Shown piece after piece: positions 1-5,725 of a stretch of DNA of 7,175 nucleotides; position 1 is the first letter of the stretch; each line of letters opens with the position of its first letter. The DNA is from Syntrophomonadaceae bacterium (GTDB lineage Bacteria; Bacillota; Dethiobacteria; DTU022), in assembly GCA_003553305.1 (NCBI GenBank), contig PWEB01000268.1, forward strand, positions 1 to 7,175, read 5' to 3'. The position numbers and the translations under genes were made by a program. The notes below the pieces were generated by a model. It searched no databases. It was given only the letters and a program-made list of their open reading frames with translations, and was not told the origin of the DNA.

Positions 1-1026
1 CTTTTTGATAAACTCCAACTTCCTGAATTACGAAAAACCAAGACCGGACGCTCAACCGATGCAAAAGTGCTTGAAGAGTTGTCTTATCAGCATGAAATAG
101 CAGCGTTACTCCTTCACTATCGCCAACTGGCTAAACTGGAAGGAACTTATCTTTCCGGTTTAATTGACCTGGTTGATCCAGACGAAAGAAAGCTCTACAC
201 AAATTTAAACCAGACCGCCACTGCAACCGGACGGCTGAGCAGCAGTGATCCAAACCTGCAAAATATCCCGATCCGGCTTGAAGAAGGACGGCGCATCCGC
301 CGGGCATTTGTTCCTTCGGAAAAAGGAAAAATACTCTTTGCTGCCGACTATTCCCAGGTTGAGCTGCGTATCTTAGCTGATCTATCCCAGGATCCAATTC
401 TTATTGAAGCATTTGCAACCGGACAGGATATTCACAGCCGTACTGCAGCAGAAGTTAACGATACCACCTTAGAGGAAGTAACCCCGATTATGCGTGAGAA
501 AGCGAAAGCGGTTAACTTTGGAATTATTTACGGTTCCAGCGATTACGGGCTGGCCCAGAACCTAAACATTCCCCGTGCGGAAGCCAAAGCGTATATTGAT
601 AGCTACTTTGAGCGTTACCGGGGAGTAAAAGAATATATGGATAAAATAATCGGCCAGGCCCGTGAACAAGGATATGTAACCACTATGTTAAAGCGGCGGC
701 GCTATTTACCTGAGATTTACTCCTCTAACCATAATACCCGCAGTTTTGCAGAGCGGATGGCTTTAAACACTCCGATCCAGGGTTCTGCAGCTGATATAAT
801 AAAACTGGCCATGTTGAGAATCGATGATATTATTGCAGAAGGTGGTTTTAACACAACAATGCTGCTGCAGATTCACGACGAACTACTCTTTGAAATTGAA
901 GAATCCGAACTAAACTTCTTTGCCCCGATGGTCCAGCGTGAAATGGAACAGGCTTTTAATTTAAGCGTGCCTTTGCAGGTTGACCTGAAATGGGGTTACA
1001 GCTGGGAAGAGCTGAAGCAGCTATAA
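1..1026 (+). CDS. polA: DNA polymerase I, C-terminal polymerase domain (5'-truncated by window edge)
   Basis: Family A DNA polymerase, which fills gaps in excision repair and replaces RNA primers. The frame is open from base 1, and the residues before the first ATG/GTG-type codon already match the family (LFDKLQLPEL, then KTKTGRST), so the true start lies upstream. About 341 codons are visible: thumb end, palm and fingers. Motifs in order are TATGRLSSSDPNLQNIP (about 220-273), motif A DYSQVELR (346-369) with the metal-binding Asp, motif B or O-helix REKAKAVNFGIIYG (493-534) with the Arg, Lys, Phe and Tyr that contact the incoming dNTP, and motif C IHDE (871-882) with the second catalytic Asp. 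The Phe in motif B is the usual residue, not the Tyr of T7-type enzymes. After the O-helix the sequence reads GSSDYGL, where relatives usually have Met or Ile in the first Ser position. The 5'-nuclease and 3'-5' exonuclease domains are outside the window. mutM follows 15 bases downstream. Confidence 0.97.
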   Translation, partial: LFDKLQLPELRKTKTGRSTDAKVLEELSYQHEIAALLLHYRQLAKLEGTYLSGLIDLVDPDERKLYTNLNQTATATGRLSSSDPNLQNIPIRLEEGRRIRRAFVPSEKGKILFAADYSQVELRILADLSQDPILIEAFATGQDIHSRTAAEVNDTTLEEVTPIMREKAKAVNFGIIYGSSDYGLAQNLNIPRAEAKAYIDSYFERYRGVKEYMDKIIGQAREQGYVTTMLKRRRYLPEIYSSNHNTRSFAERMALNTPIQGSAADIIKLAMLRIDDIIAEGGFNTTMLLQIHDELLFEIEESELNFFAPMVQREMEQAFNLSVPLQVDLKWGYSWEELKQL

Positions 1027-1027
1027 G

Positions 1028-1035
1028 AAAAGGGG
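1028..1035 (+). promoter_or_regulatory. Ribosome binding site of mutM
   Basis: AAAAGGGG lies six bases before the mutM ATG at 1042. It supports translation of mutM from its own site on a transcript shared with polA. Confidence 0.6.
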
Positions 1036-1041
1036 TTACTA

Positions 1042-1938
1042 ATGCCTGAATTGCCCGAAGTGGAAGTAATTTGCCGTGAAATAGAGCCATTGATCAAAAA
1101 CAAAACTTTTGATGTCCCTGTTTTGTATATGCCTTCCACTGTTGATTACCCTTCGCCTGAAGAATTTACCACCTCTTTGCCCGGACGCACCGCTAAAAAT
1201 GCCAGGCGTAAAGGTAAGTATTTATTGATAGATCTTAATGACGGGATCCTGGCAATCCACCTGCGCATGACCGGCAACCTCCTTTACAAAGAAGAGAGTG
1301 TCAATCATGAAGCAGCGGCAGAAGAATCAGCAAAAACAAATGAAACTATTCCGGCAGACCAACGTTTCCTGCGTCTGGCCATGCCTTTTACCGACGGTTC
1401 CGTGCTGCATTTTTCTGACATGCGCCGATTTGGCCGGGTTTGGCTGGTCGAAAATGAGGAACAACTGCAGACGATAGTTTTGAAAAATGTCGGTCCCGAC
1501 CTATTAAACGATTTGTGCTGTGAAGAATTTATAGAGTTACTGCAAAAAAGAAAACGCAGCCAGCTTAAAGCTCTGCTGCTTGACCAGGGTTTTGCGGCCG
1601 GGATGGGCAATATCTATACCGACGAGTGCCTGTTTCGTTGTGGAATCCATCCCCGCCGGCAGGCTGAAACCCTGAGCCCTGCAGATGCCGAACAACTATA
1701 CCGGTCTATTCAGGACGTATTAGCTGATGGAATTGAACATGGAGGGACAACTTTTCGCGATTATCGCAACTCGAGCGGCGCGCTCGGTGATTTTCAGTCC
1801 AGGCTTGCCGTTTACGGACGTAAAGATGAGCCCTGCAGCTGTGGTGCCGCTATCGAAAAAATAACAGCTGCCGGACGGGGCACCTATTACTGTCCCCGCT
1901 GCCAGGCTGAGCAAACTGGAGAAGAGGGATGTGATTGA
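1042..1938 (+). CDS. mutM: Formamidopyrimidine-DNA glycosylase (Fpg/MutM)
   Basis: Bifunctional DNA glycosylase/AP lyase that removes 8-oxoguanine and formamidopyrimidines from DNA. The N-terminus MPELPEVEV gives the catalytic Pro2 and Glu3. K59 in RRKGKYLL matches the essential Lys of the family, M76 and the RRFG motif (128-131) supply the intercalating residues, and GMGNIYTDE (187-195) is the helix-two-turn-helix Asn motif. The C-terminal zinc finger (265-287) keeps R279 and the CPRC pair (C284, C287), but its first half is C265-S-C267 instead of the usual CxxC. At 298 residues it is longer than the usual roughly 270-275. The extra length includes an Ala/Glu-rich insertion at about 84-106, between the GNLLY strand and the following beta strand. 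The start is fixed by the required Pro2 and by the ribosome site AAAAGGGG six bases upstream. It sits 15 bases after polA and its end overlaps coaE by 8 bases, suggesting co-transcription. Confidence 0.95.
   Translation: MPELPEVEVICREIEPLIKNKTFDVPVLYMPSTVDYPSPEEFTTSLPGRTAKNARRKGKYLLIDLNDGILAIHLRMTGNLLYKEESVNHEAAAEESAKTNETIPADQRFLRLAMPFTDGSVLHFSDMRRFGRVWLVENEEQLQTIVLKNVGPDLLNDLCCEEFIELLQKRKRSQLKALLLDQGFAAGMGNIYTDECLFRCGIHPRRQAETLSPADAEQLYRSIQDVLADGIEHGGTTFRDYRNSSGALGDFQSRLAVYGRKDEPCSCGAAIEKITAAGRGTYYCPRCQAEQTGEEGCD
1918..1928 (+). promoter_or_regulatory. Ribosome binding site region of coaE, inside the 3' end of mutM
   Basis: GGAGAAGAGGG. The GGAG part is nine bases before GTG 1931. The AGAGGG part is only two bases from GTG 1931 and 14 from ATG 1943. 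The spacing favours GTG, while protein alignment favours ATG, so the start is not settled by sequence alone. Confidence 0.5.
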
Positions 1939-2539
1939 AGCAATGCGCATTATCGGTTTAACCGGCGGGATCGCTTCAGGCAAAAGCACCGTTGCAAAAA
2001 TGCTTCAGGAAAAAGGCGCTTACCTGCTTGATGCGGATCAACTGGCCCGGGAAGCCGTTGAGCCCGGTCAACCGGCATGGCAGGAAATTGTTAATTGGCT
2101 GGGTCAATCAATCCTGCTGCCCGACCGAAGTATAGATCGGGCCACCCTTGGTAACCTGGTTTTTAATGACAAGCAGAAACTTGAACAACTTAATAAAATA
2201 GTCCATCCCTGGGTTGGAGAACACTTTATCAAGCTGTCGGAGGAGATTAAAGAAAAAGATCCCGAAGCAGTGCTTGTTTACGATATTCCCCTCTTAGTGG
2301 AAGCCGGCATGCAAAAGATGGTTGATATGATCATCCTGGTTTATGTGCCTCGGGAAACTCAAATCATGCGTCTGCAGCAAAGAGACGGGATCAGCCGGGT
2401 AGAGGCGGAAACCCGTCTGAAAGCTCAAAAGCCCTTGGAGGATAAAAAAAAGGATGCTGATGTTATAATTGATAACAGGGGTATGCTGGCTGAGACTGCG
2501 TGCCAGGTGGATCGGTTCTGGGAATCTTTTAAACGCTAA
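1931..2539 (+). CDS. coaE: Dephospho-CoA kinase
   Basis: Phosphorylates the 3'-hydroxyl of dephospho-CoA with ATP, the last step of coenzyme A synthesis, in the cytosol. The P-loop GLTGGIASGKST lies at residues 9-20. DADQLAREAV (34-43) carries the conserved Asp near the substrate, VYDIPLLVEAG (117-126) is the CoA-domain signature, and RLQQRDG (147-153) is the lid region with its arginines. The 202-residue length is normal. The start is ambiguous. GTG at 1931 overlaps the end of mutM by 8 bases and has GGAG at 1918-1921 at good spacing. ATG at 1943 gives MRIIGLTGG, which matches the usual N-terminus of the family better but has poorer ribosome-site spacing. Either way translation is probably coupled to mutM. 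polA-mutM-coaE is a recurrent cluster in Bacillota, although in Bacillus another gene intervenes between mutM and coaE. Confidence 0.95.
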   Translation: MIEAMRIIGLTGGIASGKSTVAKMLQEKGAYLLDADQLAREAVEPGQPAWQEIVNWLGQSILLPDRSIDRATLGNLVFNDKQKLEQLNKIVHPWVGEHFIKLSEEIKEKDPEAVLVYDIPLLVEAGMQKMVDMIILVYVPRETQIMRLQQRDGISRVEAETRLKAQKPLEDKKKDADVIIDNRGMLAETACQVDRFWESFKR

Positions 2540-2551
2540 ATAATGAACATG

Positions 2552-2558
2552 AAGGAGG
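2552..2558 (+). promoter_or_regulatory. Strong ribosome binding site of the dehydrogenase gene
   Basis: AAGGAGG, a near-perfect anti-16S match, lies six bases before the ATG at 2565. It fixes the start of the isocitrate-type dehydrogenase and implies it is well translated. Confidence 0.75.
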
Positions 2559-2564
2559 ATATTT

Positions 2565-3563
2565 ATGCACACAGTAACCCTAATTAATGGAGATGGCATA
2601 GGCCCGGAAATTACAGCAGCTACATTAGAGGTAGTTGAAGCATCCGGGGTTAAAATAAAGTGGGAGGAAGTAAGGGCCGGTGAAGGGGCGCTTGAAAAAT
2701 TTGGCACACCATTACCTGAAGATGTTGTTGCCTCACTCAAAAAAACAGGAGTCGGTCTGAAGGCTCCGCTGACCACCCTGGTCGGCTCCGGTTACCGCAG
2801 CATTAGCGTCGCTCTGCGTATGGAACTCGATTTATATGTGAACCTGCGTCCCTCTAAAACCTTCCCCGGGATCATCTCACGATATGAGGGTATTGACCTG
2901 ATTGTGGTCCGGGAAAACACAGAAGATCTCTATTCCGGTGTTGAGCATATGGTCGGTGAAGATGCAGCAGAAAGTATTAAAATTATTACCCGCAAAGCCT
3001 CAGAGCGTATCGTGCACTTTGCTTTTAAATATGCCATTGATGCCGGCCGGAAAAAGGTAACTGCTGTGCATAAAGCAAATATCCTTAAATTATCGGATGG
3101 CCTTTTTTTAGAGGCAGCGCGCAATGTAGCTGAACAGTACCCCCAGATTGAGTTTGAAGATCGTATCGTTGATAACATGGCCATGCAGCTGGTTCAAAAA
3201 CCATGGGATTATGATGTTATGGTTATGCCTAACCTTTATGGTGATATCTTGTCCGATCTCTGTGCCGGATTGGTCGGAGGCCTTGGCCTGGTCCCGGGTG
3301 CTAATATTGGCGATCATGCCGCCCTGTTTGAACCGGTCCACGGCAGTGCTCCCAAATATGCCGGTCAGAACCGGGCTAACCCGTCAGCGATGATCATGGC
3401 TGCAGTATTAATGCTTGGCTACCTCGGTGAAAATGAAGCCGCCCGGCGCATTGAAAGTGCCCTGGCCGCCTTAATTAAGGAAGGTAAAAATGTTACCCCC
3501 GATCTCGGTGGCGCTGTTGGAACCAGTGATATGACAGAAGCTCTGGTCAAATTGATTAAATAA
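2565..3563 (+). CDS. Isocitrate/isopropylmalate-family dehydrogenase, probably isocitrate dehydrogenase
   Basis: A beta-decarboxylating dehydrogenase of the short (332-residue) class shared by bacterial and mitochondrial NAD isocitrate, homoisocitrate and isopropylmalate dehydrogenases. The likely reaction is isocitrate to 2-oxoglutarate and CO2. Visible features are the N-terminal LINGDGIGPEI (6-16), the substrate loop RSISVALRMELDLYVNLRP (78-96) with S79, R85 and R95, R116 in VRENTEDLYSG, catalytic Y123 and K170 (VHKANILK), metal ligands D203, D227 and D231, and the nucleotide loop EPVHGSAPKYAGQ (256-268). Ser at 79 followed by VALR favours isocitrate over isopropylmalate. However, position 81 is Ser where isocitrate enzymes usually have Asn. 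K264-Y265 is the pair that reads the NADP 2'-phosphate in E. coli isocitrate dehydrogenase, where NAD enzymes usually carry Asp followed by a hydrophobic residue, so NADP use is possible. Homoisocitrate or another 3-alkylmalate remains an alternative. It follows coaE by 25 bases. Confidence 0.85.
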   Translation: MHTVTLINGDGIGPEITAATLEVVEASGVKIKWEEVRAGEGALEKFGTPLPEDVVASLKKTGVGLKAPLTTLVGSGYRSISVALRMELDLYVNLRPSKTFPGIISRYEGIDLIVVRENTEDLYSGVEHMVGEDAAESIKIITRKASERIVHFAFKYAIDAGRKKVTAVHKANILKLSDGLFLEAARNVAEQYPQIEFEDRIVDNMAMQLVQKPWDYDVMVMPNLYGDILSDLCAGLVGGLGLVPGANIGDHAALFEPVHGSAPKYAGQNRANPSAMIMAAVLMLGYLGENEAARRIESALAALIKEGKNVTPDLGGAVGTSDMTEALVKLIK

Positions 3564-3578
3564 AGTTCCGGATATTTT

Positions 3579-3583
3579 GGAGG
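3579..3583 (+). promoter_or_regulatory. Ribosome binding site of the degenerate nitrilase-like gene
   Basis: GGAGG lies seven bases before the ATG at 3591. A well-spaced, consensus-like site argues that this gene is translated and is not a decaying remnant. Confidence 0.7.
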
Positions 3584-3590
3584 CTTTTTT

Positions 3591-4475
3591 ATGAGAGTTG
3601 CTGCTCTTACGCTGGCTGGAATTAAATTAAAAAGCATAGATCAATATCAATCAGGCCTTGATTATTTGTTAAAAGGCAGTGGTATTGATCTTGTTGTTTT
3701 ACCGGCTTACAGTGCTTTACTTCTCGGCCTGGAAACCGGTGCTATCACTAATTATAACGATTTTGATAGTGTTATGCGCGGATATTTGGTCCAAAACGAG
3801 GACTGGCATAACCTGTTTTTAAACCTGCATAGCTCCCTGGCAGCTGAATTCGGCATATATCTAGTTTGCGGCACCACTGTGGAAAAGCCGATCGGAAAAA
3901 ACGATGGCAGTCCTGCAGATTGTTTCTATCAAACCGCTTACTGTTTTAATCCGGACGGGAAAATATGCGGCCGCCAAAGGCAAACTCACCTGACCCATGA
4001 CGAGCGGGAACTCGGTTTCAGCAGGGGTGAAGAACTGAATACCTTTACTGCAGGAGACCTGCAGGTTGGTCTGGTTGTTGGCAATGATGCCCGGCATCCG
4101 GAGGTAGGCCGCATCTTCTCTCTATGTGGAGCAGACCTTTTGCTGCACAGCGGTGCCCTCAAAAGCGGTTTAAACTGCTGGCCCCAGGCAGCAGGGATGT
4201 GGGCCCAGGTTCAGCAGAACCAGTGCTGGGCTGTCGAAGCACAGCTCAGCGCTATTATCGCCGGAAAGATCCTTGGCGCATCTCCTGCAGTTATTGGACC
4301 CTGTGAAATAACCCCCGGTCAGAGTGGCTACATCGCCCGCGGTTACCCGGAAAGTTCTATTGTTACTGCTGAACTCGACGAACCAGCCCGTCAATCCCTA
4401 AAAAAGAACTACCCTTTGCTCCGCATGCTAAGCCCGCATGCCTACTCTGCCTTACAGGGTAGTAGAAATAGGTAG
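3591..4475 (+). CDS. Nitrilase-superfamily protein lacking the catalytic triad (predicted pseudoenzyme)
   Basis: Single-domain carbon-nitrogen hydrolase fold, 294 residues, close to the normal length. Fold landmarks are the N-terminal MRVAALTLAG strand, the DLVVLPAYS strand (33-41), FGIYLVCGT (87-95), FNPDGKICGR (119-128), HLTHDERELGF (133-143), VGLVVGNDARHPE (159-171), ADLLLHSGA (181-189) and CEITPGQSG (238-246). The three positions that should hold the Glu-Lys-Cys triad are A39 (in PAY for PEY), Q131 (in QTHL for KxHL) and G164 (in VVGND for xxCxD), so amide or nitrile hydrolysis through a cysteine thioester is not expected. The frame is intact, with ATG and a good ribosome site, and base composition matches the neighbours, so it does not look like a dead gene. 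It lies 27 bases after the dehydrogenase and 33 before a paralogue that keeps the triad. I infer a structural, binding or regulatory role, perhaps as a partner of that paralogue. The substrate or ligand is unknown. Confidence 0.85.
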   Translation: MRVAALTLAGIKLKSIDQYQSGLDYLLKGSGIDLVVLPAYSALLLGLETGAITNYNDFDSVMRGYLVQNEDWHNLFLNLHSSLAAEFGIYLVCGTTVEKPIGKNDGSPADCFYQTAYCFNPDGKICGRQRQTHLTHDERELGFSRGEELNTFTAGDLQVGLVVGNDARHPEVGRIFSLCGADLLLHSGALKSGLNCWPQAAGMWAQVQQNQCWAVEAQLSAIIAGKILGASPAVIGPCEITPGQSGYIARGYPESSIVTAELDEPARQSLKKNYPLLRMLSPHAYSALQGSRNR

Positions 4476-4493
4476 TCCAATGATTCTTACTGC

Positions 4494-4500
4494 AGAGGAG
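4494..4500 (+). promoter_or_regulatory. Ribosome binding site setting a TTG start
   Basis: AGAGGAG lies eight bases before TTG 4509. No in-frame ATG occurs until 4551, which lacks a comparable site, so the TTG start and the basic N-terminal extension are favoured. Confidence 0.6.
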
Positions 4501-4508
4501 TTGATTGA

Positions 4509-5603
4509 TTGTCCTTAAAGGGTTGGAAAGAAAAACTATTTCAGCGCTATATGATATGGTCCTGCCGTCCCTCCCGGGTAACTAAGCATCTTCGCTCCGT
4601 CCTTCCCCATTCCAGGCAGCCTGAACCGGCAGGCCGGCGTCAGATTAAGGTTGCTGCTCTGCAGATTGAACTTAAACTTTTTAAAAACCCGCTGCAGTAT
4701 GCCGATGAAATGCATCGCCTGGTCAGAGAGGCAGCGGATCAGGGTGCACAGCTGATCGTCTTTCCCGAATATAATAACCTCGCTCTTTTCGGAATGCTGC
4801 CCGGCATAGAGAAAATGGAGAAAGAAGACTTAAGGGAGAAAGAAGCAAAGGCAGGAAAAGAAGGAAAGGGAGGAGCATCCGTTCAGGGCAAAGGTGACGA
4901 TCTCAGCCTGGCTGACCTGTTCCGCTATATAAGTCCGGCAGTCAAACCGCTGGTTCATACTATATTTTCTCAGTTTGCTTCTGCTTACGGTTTGCATATA
5001 ATGGCCGGGAGCTATGCCCTGGAAGAGAAGGGAGAGATCGTTAACCGGGCCCTTCTTTACGGGCCGTCCGGCGATTTAATCGGCAGTCAGGACAAAGTTC
5101 ATCTTCTGCCCATGGAAGCAGAGTGGAATCTAAAAAAAGCCGCTTCTTTTAATGTTTATGAAACACCACTGGGCTGCCTGGCCATGCCGGTTTGTATGGA
5201 TGCCACTTATTATGAGACATTCCGGATCCTGGAGAAGAGCGGAGCTGAAATAGTGCTCCTTCCGATCGCCAATCTTGAGGAATATAATTACTGGCTTGCC
5301 TTACGCGGCATCTGGCCGCGGGTGCAGGAAAGCCAGGTATATGGTATTAAGAGTGCACTGGTTGGCAGTGTTGCAGGATTTACCTTTACCGGCCGGGCCG
5401 GTATTTTTGCTCCTCTTGAAATCACTCCTGGCCAAAACGGGGTTTTAGCCGAAGTCGAACCTTTTGACCGGGAGGCGATTGCCTTAGCTATCCTTAACCT
5501 CGAAGCACTGAATCAACTGCGCAGTAACCATCCCTGGCGGGACAGCAATCAGCAGTTATATAAGCGTTACTTTCCGGAAATATATGAAGGTAAGGATCAT
5601 TAG
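4509..5603 (+). CDS. Carbon-nitrogen hydrolase (nitrilase superfamily) with intact catalytic triad
   Basis: Predicted thiol amidohydrolase of 364 residues acting on a non-peptide C-N bond; the substrate cannot be named from sequence. The complete triad is visible: E87 in VFPEYNN, K196 in SQDKVHLL and C229 in PVCMDATYYE. The hydrolase domain begins at about residue 46 (IKVAALQIE). Before it is a 45-residue Arg/Lys-rich extension that also contains Trp and Cys and has no clear signal-peptide pattern. A Lys/Glu/Gly-rich insertion at about 101-130 follows the Glu-containing strand and is encoded by a purine-rich stretch. The C-terminal part shares EITPGQ (304-309) and the preceding strand with the gene just upstream, so the two are probably tandem paralogues. 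TTG is the chosen start; ATG 4551 is the alternative and would shorten the extension but leave the domain whole. The gene is probably co-transcribed with the preceding genes and ends at a convergent junction. Confidence 0.88.
   Translation: MSLKGWKEKLFQRYMIWSCRPSRVTKHLRSVLPHSRQPEPAGRRQIKVAALQIELKLFKNPLQYADEMHRLVREAADQGAQLIVFPEYNNLALFGMLPGIEKMEKEDLREKEAKAGKEGKGGASVQGKGDDLSLADLFRYISPAVKPLVHTIFSQFASAYGLHIMAGSYALEEKGEIVNRALLYGPSGDLIGSQDKVHLLPMEAEWNLKKAASFNVYETPLGCLAMPVCMDATYYETFRILEKSGAEIVLLPIANLEEYNYWLALRGIWPRVQESQVYGIKSALVGSVAGFTFTGRAGIFAPLEITPGQNGVLAEVEPFDREAIALAILNLEALNQLRSNHPWRDSNQQLYKRYFPEIYEGKDH
4806..4875 (+). repeat. Purine-rich low-complexity tract inside the hydrolase gene
   Basis: The coding strand is almost all A and G here, with an uninterrupted 23-base purine run at 4853-4875. 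It encodes the Lys/Glu/Gly-rich insertion of the hydrolase (about residues 100-123). The paralogue upstream lacks an equivalent tract. This is simple-sequence composition, not a regular tandem repeat. Confidence 0.6.
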
Positions 5604-5657
5604 CATGGTGGATCCCATGATAACGGTATTTTCGAAGATCTGCCGGTATACCCTGGA

Positions 5658-5673
5658 AACCGAATTTTCGGTT
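5658..5673. terminator. Inverted repeat in the convergent gap, possible terminator element
   Basis: AACCGAATTTTCGGTT has perfect 7-base arms around a TT centre; as RNA a 6-bp stem with a four-base loop is more realistic. It lies between two converging genes. On the plus strand the T-tracts TTTTTT (5711-5716) and TTTTTTT (5721-5727) lie about 40 bases further on, not directly after the stem, so it is not a textbook intrinsic terminator. A weaker 5-bp stem (5604-5619) directly follows the hydrolase stop codon. The rest of the 122-base gap shows no gene. Confidence 0.35.
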
Positions 5674-5725
5674 CTCTTATTAACTGCAGCCTAACCATAA
5701 TCGAAAAGGGTTTTTTGTTCTTTTT

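Noticed and set aside
2444..2452. A8 run followed by G in coaE (AAA AAA AAG) as a programmed -1 frameshift site
   Set aside because: It encodes the Lys run of the normal coaE C-terminal helix, the zero frame runs on to the expected length, and no clear downstream stimulatory stem was seen.
2294..2776. Antisense open frame across the coaE/dehydrogenase junction
   Set aside because: It overlaps two well-supported genes in the opposite strand, its protein has no recognisable motif, and it looks like a codon-bias shadow.
3591..4475. Degenerate nitrilase gene as a pseudogene
   Set aside because: The frame is uninterrupted at normal length, with ATG, a well-placed GGAGG and composition like its neighbours. 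Loss of only the catalytic residues fits a pseudoenzyme better than decay.
4868..4875. GGGAGGAG inside the hydrolase gene as an internal ribosome site
   Set aside because: It is part of the purine-rich tract and no in-frame start codon lies at suitable spacing after it.
5645..5652. Palindrome GGTATACC as an operator
   Set aside because: Eight bases is short enough to occur by chance, and it lies at the 3' ends of two convergent genes, where an operator is unlikely.
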